Assembly (NCBI GenBank): GCA_964539825.1
Contig: CAZIKF010000006.1
Span: 62,001 to 126,000 of the forward strand
Length of the DNA stretch: 64,000 bases
From: CAZIKF01 sp964539825
GTDB lineage: Bacteria; Muiribacteriota; UBA6191
Direction: 5' to 3'
Shown here piece by piece: positions 1-8,639 of the stretch. Every line of letters begins with the position of its first letter. Within the stretch, counting starts at the first letter, position 1. Position numbers and translations under genes: made by a program. The notes under the pieces were generated by a model. The model saw nothing but the letters and a program-made list of their open reading frames with translations. It had not been told where the DNA came from and ran no database searches.

Positions 1-1035
1 GCGGGCAAACTCACGAACCTTTCCAACAGTTTCACTTATAGAGGTGGCAATTTGCTGTAACTCATCTGCTTCCGGTCTACCACCTTCACGCAGACGCTCC
101 TCAAGAATTTTTGATTTCAGGGCTATAGCGAGCAGATCCTGACCAAGAACATCATGTAGATCGAGTCCTACTCTCAACTGGTCTCGTTCACTGATTTCCA
201 AAACCTCGCGTTCGGTTCTCAACTGCTGGGTAATATCGTTGAGAACAAAGACGGCGCCCGAGACTCGGTTGGGTTCTTCGAAGAGGGGCGCTGCGTGTAA
301 GCTAACATCTAGAATTTCCTCATTACGGGTGCGGATTTTGACCTTTTGGTCCATAATCTGGTGCCCCTTTAGAGTTGATTCAATGATCTTTTGAATCGAA
401 TCAGAACCCACCAAAATATCATCGGGTACCAACCGAACTCCATCGATACACCCATCCAACCCTAACATTTGCCTTGCTGCTGTATTCCACAATGTAATGG
501 TCCCCCCGGCATCAATCCCAAGAATTGCCAGGGGAGATGCCTGAATCAAGGCGTTGAGGGTGTCATTGGTTTCCGCAAGGAGAGCCTGGGCATGAACTCT
601 CTCAGAGATATCAGTCAGAACGGCAATGAATCGATATCTCTCTTTTCCATGAGGTACGGGAACTATGGTAGTTTTCGTCCAGTAGAAGGTGCCTTCTTTG
701 GTTTTATTGCGGATTTCTCCGTGCCAGGTCCGACCACTTTTTACGGTATCCCACAATTCGGAAAAAAACTCCCTTGGGTGATAGCCGGAATTTAAGATTC
801 TTGGATTCTTCCCTAAAAGTTCAGCACGGCCATATCCGCTAATTTCACAGAATTTGTTGTTCACATAGAGTATGCGGCCTTCGAAGTCCGTCATTGCCAT
901 CGTAGCGTGTTGATTCATCGCGGAGACAAGGGACAATAGATGATCTGTTGAATTTTCGTCCGGCGACTCAATTAACAAAGGATTCTTGTGGTCGGAGTCT
1001 TCAAGACTAAACTCGTCTCCCACAACAGAGGCCAT
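1..1035 (-). CDS. PAS-domain sensor histidine kinase, C-terminus outside window
   Basis: 345 codons are visible; the ATP-binding domain lies beyond the left edge. From the N-terminus there is a PAS domain (about residues 35-135), a second PAS/PAC domain (about 150-265), a short coiled linker and a dimerisation helix of the HisKA_3 (NarL-type) class. The likely phospho-acceptor is H294 in the motif LDLHDVLGQD. No transmembrane segment is visible, so this is probably a cytoplasmic redox or ligand sensor. The ATG shares its A with the stop of the upstream ferredoxin gene (TGATG), so the two are probably translationally coupled. The ferredoxin linkage suggests redox sensing, which is inference. 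Confidence 0.9.
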   Translation of the reverse strand, partial: MASVVGDEFSLEDSDHKNPLLIESPDENSTDHLLSLVSAMNQHATMAMTDFEGRILYVNNKFCEISGYGRAELLGKNPRILNSGYHPREFFSELWDTVKSGRTWHGEIRNKTKEGTFYWTKTTIVPVPHGKERYRFIAVLTDISERVHAQALLAETNDTLNALIQASPLAILGIDAGGTITLWNTAARQMLGLDGCIDGVRLVPDDILVGSDSIQKIIESTLKGHQIMDQKVKIRTRNEEILDVSLHAAPLFEEPNRVSGAVFVLNDITQQLRTEREVLEISERDQLRVGLDLHDVLGQDLLAIALKSKILEERLREGGRPEADELQQIATSISETVGKVREFAR

Positions 1036-1295
1036 CAGGTCTCTTCTTTCTTTGGAACTGACCCAAGCGGACAGTAATCGACGATTCCGCTAATGGGGCA
1101 GTTTTCCAGGGCTTCATGGAGCTTTTCATGCTCTTCATTGGTCAGCGGTTGATGTTGAACAAATGAACGTCCCTCTTCATCAATTGCGAAAACACCCGGC
1201 AAAAGATTGAGGCATAGCTCGCAGCGAGCGCATTCAGAGGAAGTGGCGTAGCGTCCCGGGGTGGTCTTTTTATTTGGTGTAATGTCTTTTCCCAT
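1035..1295 (-). CDS. Monocluster ferredoxin
   Basis: An 86-residue acidic protein with four cysteines placed to bind one iron-sulfur cluster: C22, C25 and C28 (CARCELC) and C66 in an NCPISGI context. This is the pattern of single-cluster [4Fe-4S] or [3Fe-4S] ferredoxins. It is probably a soluble cytoplasmic electron carrier. It is the first gene of a two-gene unit with the PAS kinase and lies divergent from a diiron oxygenase-like gene, for which it could be the electron donor (inference from position only). The ATG at 1295 is the first in frame. Confidence 0.88.
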   Translation of the reverse strand: MGKDITPNKKTTPGRYATSSECARCELCLNLLPGVFAIDEEGRSFVQHQPLTNEEHEKLHEALENCPISGIVDYCPLGSVPKKEET

Positions 1296-1320
1296 GCTCT
1301 CATCTCCAAAAAAATATCAG

Positions 1321-1332
1321 CCAATTTATTGG
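1321..1332. promoter_or_regulatory. Short palindrome in divergent promoter region
   Basis: A perfect CCAAT-TT-ATTGG palindrome lies 26 bp upstream of the ferredoxin start, in the 148 bp gap shared with the divergent diiron protein gene. Its position suits an operator. No protein can be assigned to it. Confidence 0.3.
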
Positions 1333-1443
1333 TGACAAATCAACACCATGTTAATATTGATTATAAGATAACTTTATCCGTTTATCTAGTAGGTGTAATG
1401 CTTTCACTTACTTCTTATTGGATTTCCTGCGAGGAGAGATCTT

Positions 1444-3321
1444 ATGGATCAACAGCTAAAATTGCAAAACCATCTACGAAGGATTCGCAATGACTTCGCC
1501 TTTCACTGGAAATTCGATCACACCTACCGAAACTATCGCCCTGAGCATGGGCTAGATAATTGGAAGGCCTATGATCAGTTCACCATCGCTTTTACATCGC
1601 TGAACCTCAAATATGTTTTTGAAGAACCGCTCTTGCTCAATGCCTTTAAGCAGGACTGGCAAGATCATGTTCCGGCTATGTATGAACGGCTGATGGATTG
1701 GACTTATGGGTGCTCCCAGGTATTGCGCTTCTTTCCGCCCCGCTTTTTCCGTCATGCGGAATTGATCCATGGAACGATGAGTGTTTACTCAGAACGGCTG
1801 CGAATCATGGCTCTGCTCAATTTTATGTTTAATGAAATTCGGCCGGTTGATCAATTCGAGGAATACCAGCCTTTACATGTGGAGGCCTATTTCCTCAAGG
1901 AGGAAAACAAACTACAAAGAGTTGACCAGTTGGTTTTCTTTTTGGTTCAGGAAGCCTTCGTGCAAAAGGAACTGTTTGATACTCTGCGGACTGGTTTAGT
2001 GAATCAGGATTCTATTCAGGCCATCGAATTATCCAAGATTGTAAAGCACTTTCATGAACAGGTTGAATTCTACACACGTTCGCTGCACAAGCTCTGGGAA
2101 CTTGATCAGGAACTCAAGAAGACCTGGACATGTAAAGATCTTCCAAGGCTTCACTATCTCGAAAGATTTCCAAATTTCGCACGGCTTGCTTCCCAGTTCA
2201 GAGAGTTCGACGATGAAATTTTGGACCGCCTACAGGAAAGCTTTCAGATCGCATGTAGAGAATTTGGGCTCGGAGCTCTTGAGCATGACAAAATCGAGTT
2301 TTCAAGGGATTTCGAACTCGAAGAAAAGGAAAAAGCTGAGTATGCCGGCCTTGTTTCCGGTGTTCTTAAGAAATTTCAGGGTAGTATTACTGACGCCCTC
2401 GATGCCCATGGAGCTGAGAATGATCAACTGTTAAAAAAGTCTAAGGACAAACTACTCAAGGAATCATTTCAGGATCTCTTTCGATCTCAGAATTATAAGG
2501 AACAGTTTCAAACCGGCGTTTTCGAAGCCTATACCACTGAAATGGATAGAATACAGTGGCATCTACAGGATGTCCTGGCACTCATTGAGAGTACTCCCAT
2601 TGAAACGCTCACCGATAATGACTATCAACTTCTTGATGTGGTTAAGGAAATCGCTTTTTGTGAGGGGTTCTCCTACACCATCGGCTGTCAGAACGCATAT
2701 CACGTCAACCACATGAATCCCTTTGCCATGTGGAACACAAACCAATGTCACGAAGAACTCAAACACTACCACGCGGTCAGGGCCTTGCTAAACAAGGCGG
2801 GGATTCAAACACGCAACCTTGATGAAGAATTCTTAGCGTCCACTTTCGAGGTCCCGACACCGGAGGCATACCATGATCAATACACAGTCTTCATGGTGAA
2901 TTTCCTGGGAGAGATCCATAACATGAGAGCGTATTGGCTCCTGCATGAGGCTTTTGACAATGAAGTGATTCGTAAAGTCTTGGAATGGATTTTCAACGAT
3001 GAAGTGGTACACAAGAAAATCTTTGGACTCCATTTTAACTATCTCACCAAGATCGATTCCACCTGGGAGAAGAACACCTACGAGTGTATTCTCGATCATG
3101 GATTGGGAATACACCAGGCTATGCGCTGTCCCCGGTTTAAGGAATTAATGGTTAAGATCGGCCGCTATTACGCCAAATCAGGGAAGACCACCGCCCTGGA
3201 CTTCCTAAATAAGAGTTTTCGAGCCCAGTACCTGGAACTCAAGGGGCTATTTCACGAAGACCTGTTTCAGCTCGCCGAACATGATTTTCGAAAACAGCAC
3301 CTTAAAGCCTATTTGTTCTGA
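1444..3321 (+). CDS. Ferritin-like diiron protein (desaturase/oxygenase type)
   Basis: A 625-residue soluble protein. The C-terminal half has the four-helix diiron signature: a glutamate around E402 or E407, E438-x-x-H441 (EELKH), E490 and E520-x-x-H523 (DEVVH). This matches acyl-ACP desaturases and related ferritin-like oxygenases. The first ~390 residues are helical-looking and not recognised, which makes it far longer than a typical ~330-residue desaturase. The start has a good ribosome-binding site (GAGGAGA, 6 nt spacing). The divergent ferredoxin gene is a plausible electron donor. Substrate unknown; a fatty-acyl or aromatic-amine substrate is only a guess from the family. Confidence 0.75.
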   Translation: MDQQLKLQNHLRRIRNDFAFHWKFDHTYRNYRPEHGLDNWKAYDQFTIAFTSLNLKYVFEEPLLLNAFKQDWQDHVPAMYERLMDWTYGCSQVLRFFPPRFFRHAELIHGTMSVYSERLRIMALLNFMFNEIRPVDQFEEYQPLHVEAYFLKEENKLQRVDQLVFFLVQEAFVQKELFDTLRTGLVNQDSIQAIELSKIVKHFHEQVEFYTRSLHKLWELDQELKKTWTCKDLPRLHYLERFPNFARLASQFREFDDEILDRLQESFQIACREFGLGALEHDKIEFSRDFELEEKEKAEYAGLVSGVLKKFQGSITDALDAHGAENDQLLKKSKDKLLKESFQDLFRSQNYKEQFQTGVFEAYTTEMDRIQWHLQDVLALIESTPIETLTDNDYQLLDVVKEIAFCEGFSYTIGCQNAYHVNHMNPFAMWNTNQCHEELKHYHAVRALLNKAGIQTRNLDEEFLASTFEVPTPEAYHDQYTVFMVNFLGEIHNMRAYWLLHEAFDNEVIRKVLEWIFNDEVVHKKIFGLHFNYLTKIDSTWEKNTYECILDHGLGIHQAMRCPRFKELMVKIGRYYAKSGKTTALDFLNKSFRAQYLELKGLFHEDLFQLAEHDFRKQHLKAYLF

Positions 3322-3347
3322 ACTCTGAAGCCAGGGATAGGTTTGAC

Positions 3348-3947
3348 CTAAACTTCACTGGCAACGAGAGCCCCTGTTTTGCAGGAGGCCGCGCAGTCCC
3401 CACAACCGGTGCAGGATGTATGGAGCGGGTCCTGTAAAGCAAAGAAGGGATAGTGGAGTTCCGAGGGCTTTCTTTCAATTACACCTGTGACCGAACAACT
3501 TGTCACACAACGATCACATCGGGCGCAGGGAGATGGATCATAGGAAAGATATTCAAAGGACCGGATTCTTTCCCCGGGAGCATTGTGGGAGATATTTAGA
3601 GGAACCCCCTCTTCCTGTGCTACTTTGCATAACTGGCAAATTCGGCGGTCACAAGTATCGTGTTCTTTGAGCATCAGCCGCAGGTTCATTTGACGGGACT
3701 TTTGAACAAGATTGGTTTCCACCTTTATTTCCATACCCGGTTGAACGAGGGTAGAGCAAGCTGGTACCAGACGATCCATACCCTTTACACCTACCGAGCA
3801 GAGTCTGCAGACAGAAGGTGACTTTTGTCCCTTTGAGTGGCACCAGGTTAAGATAGATCCTCCACTATCGCGAATCGCTTGAACTAGCGTAGTACCGGGC
3901 GAAACAAGAACTTCTTTTTCATCGATCTGAATTTGAAACTTCTTCAT
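3348..3947 (-). CDS. HoxU/NuoG N-terminal-like iron-sulfur protein
   Basis: 199 residues. An N-terminal plant-type [2Fe-2S] domain has C36, C47, C50 and C64. A middle His/Cys motif follows (H96, C99, C104, C107), then two [4Fe-4S] ferredoxin motifs (C141/C144/C147/C151 and C179/C182/C185/C189). This is the electron-wire subunit of NADH dehydrogenases, NAD-hydrogenases and NAD-formate dehydrogenases. It should accept electrons from the NuoF-like part of the upstream fusion protein. The AGGAGG site spaces best to the second of two tandem ATGs (3947); the first is at 3950. The upstream stop overlaps both. The middle motif is H-x2-C-x4-C-x2-C, not the usual H-x3-C-x2-C-x5-C. Last gene of the seven-gene operon. 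Confidence 0.88.
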   Translation of the reverse strand: MKKFQIQIDEKEVLVSPGTTLVQAIRDSGGSILTWCHSKGQKSPSVCRLCSVGVKGMDRLVPACSTLVQPGMEIKVETNLVQKSRQMNLRLMLKEHDTCDRRICQLCKVAQEEGVPLNISHNAPGERIRSFEYLSYDPSPCARCDRCVTSCSVTGVIERKPSELHYPFFALQDPLHTSCTGCGDCAASCKTGALVASEV

Positions 3948-6250
3948 CATCTTACCTCCTGGGAAGTTGGTTCCTGTCTGCACCGCCTGGAATTTAGTCC
4001 CCTGAGATGAAACACAATCTCTTCCGGCCAATGGCGAAGAATGGAGTGAATCTGGGCTGGAGCGCTGCGTCCCAAACCACAGGCTGATGTGAGCTGCAGT
4101 ACGGACTTAAGATCCTGAATGTTTAAGAACTGGTCAGAATCCACTTCTCCTCTACACAAGGCTGCCCAACTTTCCGCCAGTTCACTCAGTCCTACTCTAC
4201 ATGGAGTACAGCGCCCACAGGACTCGGCGGCAAGAAACTCCAGATCGCGCAGGGACTCCTCGACCACACAGGTGCCTGGTGGCAGCACTCGGAAGGATCC
4301 GGTCCCTATCGTGGCATCCATCTTTGATAGCTTATCCGGGTCGTACGGAACAGCACCCAGGCTTGAAGGAATCATCACGCCCCCTACCCCTGCCAGAATA
4401 TAACCGCTGGGCTGCCCACCATTAAGCTCCCCTCCAGCTATCTTCGCGAGTTGATTCAACAGGGTTCCTTTTTTTACTTCATATACTCCCGGTGAATTCA
4501 CCGCTCCTGAGATACTCACGAGGTAGGATTGATCTCCTCCTTCGCAGGAGTTCGATAACAACAAAGGGAGCCAGGATAGCGTTTCCAGATTCTGAACCAC
4601 AGTTGGAATTGCGTGCAAACCCTGCTCAGTTGGATGAGGAGGCCTTTCCTGAGCCTGTGCATACGAGTGCTCCAGAAAGTGGATCAATGCGCTTTCTTCG
4701 CCGCAGATATAGCTTCCATCCCCTCTTCTCATCTCAAATTGAAATTCTACCCCGGGGATTTGATTGAGGTTCCTGAGAGCTACCGCAAGAGATCTTCTCT
4801 CTTTTGTCATTTCAGGGCTTAGAACCACGAGAGTTTTGCGGGCTTTAAGGCTCATGGCCGCGATGGCTATGCTTTCCGCGACAACTTCAATATGATTTTG
4901 CATCAGGTAACGATCTTTGAAAGTAAAGGGATCTCCCTCCTGCGCATTTACAATGAGATAGGGTTCTAAGCCAGATCGAAGAGCGCTCTCCCATTTCTTC
5001 CAAACAGGAAAATGGCCTCCCCCCCTTCCTGTGTGTCCAAGTTTCTTTAAACGGCCTGGTACTTTCTCCAACTCACCGCTTGATATCAACGACTTTATAC
5101 AACTGAACTCACCTTTTTTCTGGTAGGTTTCAAAGCTGGGACAACTACCCGATGTTGGTGTAAAAACTTCGGATACGAATCCACTTGATTCATGTTCCTG
5201 AAGCGGTTCGGAATCATTTGAGTCCCGGAGCGGTACCAGTTTGATAGCTACCCGGTCCAGTAAGGGTCTGGCGAAATTCATCACAAGTATCCCATACATC
5301 TCTACCCCGGGAATCTGAGTGTACTTGCGGCCCATCACTCCCAGGAATGCCGCACCAAGGCCGAAAAGGACACTTCCGATCCTAGTCCTGGGAGTGGTAC
5401 TGGGATCGGTGAGAAAAAAGACAGCGCAAAGTAGAGTTGGGCCCCCGATTAAATAAAGAGCCGGGTTAGAAACCCAGGGAGCGTGACCGAGGGAAAGATT
5501 GGTTTCTGGAAGGAGAAATACAAATAGCGGGACGGAGAGAATCATACTCAGGCAGGCCTCACGCTTTAGGACCACATAGCGCAGTAAAAAGAAACCGCAC
5601 AGAATTAGAGCCAGAGCGCTGGTATCGCCAATGGAACCCGGTGTGAAGCCAAGGAAGGAATCTAGAAGACCGGGGCGAAAGAGTCCCCCTTCATCTTTGA
5701 ACAATACACTTGCTCCTGAAACAAGATCCACATCACGAGCAGCCGATAGTCCCTGGGAGCGTGGATCAATACTTTCTAGAATTGCGATAAATCCTCGTCC
5801 AAGGAGTGCCGGGTTAAAGGGATTAGCATGAAACCACTTAAACGCTAGCTTAGCGGGCATTTCCGCCACGATGACTCCCGCGATCACCATATAGATGGGG
5901 ATTTGATCGGTAACGGTCATGCCAATCAATAGTCCGGTGATAATTGTACCGGGATTAAACCAATGGCAAGGCCTTGAATCCATCAAGCGCGGCAAAACTG
6001 ATGTAAGTACCGCCACGCTGACGGCGACCAACAGAATCAGCGCGGCCCTTGGTCCAAAGTGTACGATGCCAAAAAGGCAGGGGATCAATAGGAGAATCAC
6101 CGTGCACCACTTGGCTCCCAGCATAGACCTGATGTCTCGAATCCGAGTCTCAAGGCTCCCCTGGAGAAATTTCAATCTACTTAGTTGGCCGATGAAGCCT
6201 GTCTTAATTCCGGCCATCGGTGTAAAAGATTCTTGGCATTTTGATTCCAC
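3947..6250 (-). CDS. Fusion: RnfD/NqrB-like membrane flavoprotein + NuoF-like NADH-oxidising module
   Basis: 767 residues from a GTG start at 6250 with a strong AGGAGG site (6 nt spacing); the frame is open further upstream, but only inside the preceding gene. Residues ~45-350 are a multi-span NqrB/RnfD-type domain with the TDPSTTP motif late in the domain and SGAS (S181) where the family carries its covalent-FMN threonine (SGAT). Residues ~370-767 are NuoF/HoxF-like: GRGGGHFP and EGDPFTFKDR loops for NADH/FMN, GSYICGEESA (C516), and the N3-type [4Fe-4S] cysteines C678, C681, C684 and C724. Likely role: cytoplasmic NADH oxidation coupled in one chain to a membrane flavin. The neighbouring ApbE supplies the flavinylating enzyme. 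No NuoE, Rnf or Nqr partner genes lie nearby. Confidence 0.85.
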   Translation of the reverse strand: MESKCQESFTPMAGIKTGFIGQLSRLKFLQGSLETRIRDIRSMLGAKWCTVILLLIPCLFGIVHFGPRAALILLVAVSVAVLTSVLPRLMDSRPCHWFNPGTIITGLLIGMTVTDQIPIYMVIAGVIVAEMPAKLAFKWFHANPFNPALLGRGFIAILESIDPRSQGLSAARDVDLVSGASVLFKDEGGLFRPGLLDSFLGFTPGSIGDTSALALILCGFFLLRYVVLKREACLSMILSVPLFVFLLPETNLSLGHAPWVSNPALYLIGGPTLLCAVFFLTDPSTTPRTRIGSVLFGLGAAFLGVMGRKYTQIPGVEMYGILVMNFARPLLDRVAIKLVPLRDSNDSEPLQEHESSGFVSEVFTPTSGSCPSFETYQKKGEFSCIKSLISSGELEKVPGRLKKLGHTGRGGGHFPVWKKWESALRSGLEPYLIVNAQEGDPFTFKDRYLMQNHIEVVAESIAIAAMSLKARKTLVVLSPEMTKERRSLAVALRNLNQIPGVEFQFEMRRGDGSYICGEESALIHFLEHSYAQAQERPPHPTEQGLHAIPTVVQNLETLSWLPLLLSNSCEGGDQSYLVSISGAVNSPGVYEVKKGTLLNQLAKIAGGELNGGQPSGYILAGVGGVMIPSSLGAVPYDPDKLSKMDATIGTGSFRVLPPGTCVVEESLRDLEFLAAESCGRCTPCRVGLSELAESWAALCRGEVDSDQFLNIQDLKSVLQLTSACGLGRSAPAQIHSILRHWPEEIVFHLRGLNSRRCRQEPTSQEVR

Positions 6251-6738
6251 TGGGATACCTCCTTTCGTGAATGACATTGGTAACAGGATCCGAGGGAATC
6301 CTGATGACAGAAAATACAACTTCCCGAGTCAGCCTGTCCTGAGAGGATGTGAAGTTTGAGGCCGTCTCCGAGGCCCTGGGGGTTTCTAAAACCTTCGATA
6401 TGAGAGTCCGGTGCATGGGAATGACAGTCCCTACAGGAAGATGCCGCATGGCAGGTAAAGCACTTTCCACCCGCTTCTCCTCGCTCAACACCATGTTCGA
6501 ATTCTCGAAAAGACCTGGAGTGGTAATCAGGGTGAGACCAGGTTGAGCTCTTAGAATCAGCCAGTTCCTGCCCCTCTTCATGACAACTGGCGCATTCGCC
6601 TACCGTCCAACTTTTATTTGCTAAATCCCTCTCAGACTGATTCAAACCCATCCCAGGGGTCACCATCCATGTTAGCAATGATCCAACCAGAACCAGGGCA
6701 CTTAAGGTTGCCAGAGTCTTCAAAAATTTCCGGGTCAT
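6181..6738 (-). CDS. Pentaheme c-type cytochrome, periplasmic
   Basis: 185 residues. An N-terminal signal or anchor helix (about residues 9-27) is followed by five CXXCH heme motifs: CASCH, CFTCH, CRDCH, CIFCH and CYQCH. The start overlaps the stop of the ApbE-FGE gene (TGATG), and its 3' end overlaps the start of the RnfD-NuoF fusion by 70 bp. In this operon it is the obvious candidate to take electrons from the periplasmic face of the flavoprotein. That role is inferred from position. Confidence 0.9.
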   Translation of the reverse strand: MTRKFLKTLATLSALVLVGSLLTWMVTPGMGLNQSERDLANKSWTVGECASCHEEGQELADSKSSTWSHPDYHSRSFREFEHGVERGEAGGKCFTCHAASSCRDCHSHAPDSHIEGFRNPQGLGDGLKLHILSGQADSGSCIFCHQDSLGSCYQCHSRKEVSQWNQNAKNLLHRWPELRQASSAN

Positions 6739-8639
6739 CAGGGAAGCTCCCCGGTATAGGCGCAGCGAAATCCAATTTCAAAGGACCTGTATCCGGCCCG
6801 CCTCAATTGGCGACTCTTAGTGCTTACTTCAGTGGGATTAGATCGTGAGCTTCCTCCCGCTACAAAGCCGTCAAGGGTCCACTCTGCAACATTTCCGGCC
6901 ATTTGAAGTACCTCGTCCGCGGTTTGACCCTCCTTAAAGGATTCCACAGGCGCGGAATAGATAAAGCCGTCCTTTTCTCCCCATTTCTCTCCCCCTGTGT
7001 TTGCCTTCCTGTAGTCCCATTGGTCTCCCCATGGCCAATGGCTATCTCGTGTGGACTGAGCCGCCTGTTCCCATTGCCTCGATGTGGGTAAATGTTTACC
7101 TGCCCAAAGGGCATAGGCATAAGCATCCCACCAGTCCACTCCCACCACGGGATGATCATCGTGTCTAAAAGTATTCTCCTGAAATGGGGCGAGCTTTGAT
7201 GAACTGGATTCGCGAAAGAGTTTAGAGCGAAACTCCTTCCAGTAAAGCGGGGTATGATCCTTTTCAGCGGGTTCTGATGAATGACAAAAACGATGGGTTC
7301 GGGCACTATCACTCAAAAGAAAGCTGCGGTATTGTTTGTTGCTAACCTCGGTGCGGTCAATCCAGGTCTTTTCTGAGGAATGTCCGCCGGGCTGGGAGGA
7401 AACCTGCCTGAGTTTTGGACTTGAGCTCTCTAATTTCGAAGAGGCAATTGATTTCCAATCCGCATGAGGGATGGGGAAGGTTTTGGGTCGATGGATCTTC
7501 GTTGCTGAAACCTTTCTGGGAGCAGGACTTTCCTGCTTTGAAATCGGCTGTACTCTCTTAGAAAATCCGCTGCTCCGATATACTTCTCCGCGGTGGTCAA
7601 TGAGCAGACCTTCTACATTCGGCAGTGTCTCAATCCATTTGAGCCCTTGATTGGAGCCCATGACAAAGGCAGCGGTCGCGTAAGCATCTGCTCGAATGGG
7701 ATCTTCACTGAGGATGGTGACGCTGCGTAGATCCGATGAGGGATAACCCGTACGAGGATCAAGAATATGTCCGTAGCGTTTTTGATTTCTAACTACAAAA
7801 CGTTTTGAATCAGAGGAGGTGGCCACTGAGAGATCGCTGACCAGAAACCTTTCAAGAAATGGACCCTCATTGCGTGGATCCTCGATTTCCACTATCCAGG
7901 GTCCTAAGTACTTTTTGCCTAGCAAATACAGATCTCCACCGGCATCGATCGCGGCTCGCGAGATTCCTTTTCTCTTCAGAAGGTCTAAAATCTTTTTACA
8001 GGCGTAGCCTTTGCCTATCCCTCCCAGGTTGATTTTCATCTCCTTTTTTGAAAGATAAGCGGAGGATTTTTCTTTGTTAAGATGTAGTAATAAACTGTTC
8101 ACCAGTTGGAGTTTGTCATCAATCTGCCTCTGAGTGGGCAGGGGGTCATACCGATTTGCGAAGGGCCACAGGTCCCAAACTGGTCCGATGGTTATGTCAA
8201 AGGCTCCCTCGGTTTCACGATGAATTGTTTTAGATAGTTTCAGGAGTTCAAGAACAGGTCCAGAGATCTTTACAGGACTAATTCCAGCCTTATTGTTGAT
8301 CTTGCTTACCTCCGATGCAGGAACCCAGGAACTGATTCTCTTTTCAAGGCTCTTCAGAAGAAGATCAATTTCAGCGATGGCCGCAGCAGCTTTCTGAAGA
8401 GTGGTGTCCAGTTTGATCTGAAAGAGGGTTCCCATGCGCTGAAATTCGCAGCTAATCAGTCCATCTCGTGATTTCAAAATAGGAAGCCTGTCCAGGAGTA
8501 CGATCCCTGTTTCACCTTCTGTGGACTGAGGGATTTCGCCCTCAGGCTGATAGCTTAGCCATCCCCACAGGAGCACCACTGTCATCACTGTGATGAAGAA
8601 GATCCAGGAAGTGGGTAGAGATCGAAAGTTCATCTTCAT
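6738..8639 (-). CDS. apbE: Fusion: ApbE FAD:protein FMN transferase + FGE/SUMF1-like domain
   Basis: 633 residues from the ATG that overlaps the previous stop (ATGA); a second ATG 6 bp on is equally possible. An N-terminal hydrophobic anchor (about residues 11-28) places the protein in the periplasm. Residues ~45-340 are ApbE, with the conserved NLGGIGKGYA, DAGGDLY, TSSDSKRF, HILDPRTGYP and ADAYATA motifs. ApbE transfers FMN from FAD to Thr/Ser in SGAT-like motifs; the SGAS site in the nearby RnfD-like protein is the likely target. Residues ~430-633 are an FGE-sulfatase fold ending in MAGNVAEWT and GFRCA, but without the catalytic cysteine pair of true formylglycine-generating enzymes. That half is therefore probably a binding scaffold. 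Confidence 0.87.
   Translation of the reverse strand: MKMNFRSLPTSWIFFITVMTVVLLWGWLSYQPEGEIPQSTEGETGIVLLDRLPILKSRDGLISCEFQRMGTLFQIKLDTTLQKAAAAIAEIDLLLKSLEKRISSWVPASEVSKINNKAGISPVKISGPVLELLKLSKTIHRETEGAFDITIGPVWDLWPFANRYDPLPTQRQIDDKLQLVNSLLLHLNKEKSSAYLSKKEMKINLGGIGKGYACKKILDLLKRKGISRAAIDAGGDLYLLGKKYLGPWIVEIEDPRNEGPFLERFLVSDLSVATSSDSKRFVVRNQKRYGHILDPRTGYPSSDLRSVTILSEDPIRADAYATAAFVMGSNQGLKWIETLPNVEGLLIDHRGEVYRSSGFSKRVQPISKQESPAPRKVSATKIHRPKTFPIPHADWKSIASSKLESSSPKLRQVSSQPGGHSSEKTWIDRTEVSNKQYRSFLLSDSARTHRFCHSSEPAEKDHTPLYWKEFRSKLFRESSSSKLAPFQENTFRHDDHPVVGVDWWDAYAYALWAGKHLPTSRQWEQAAQSTRDSHWPWGDQWDYRKANTGGEKWGEKDGFIYSAPVESFKEGQTADEVLQMAGNVAEWTLDGFVAGGSSRSNPTEVSTKSRQLRRAGYRSFEIGFRCAYTGELP

Noticed and set aside
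5919..6359. Plus-strand open frame antisense to the fusion and pentaheme genes
   Set aside because: It lies opposite conserved membrane and heme coding sequence, has no ribosome-binding site and shows no recognisable protein features. Other long antisense frames (469-795, 37468-38022, 38964-39539) were rejected for the same reasons.
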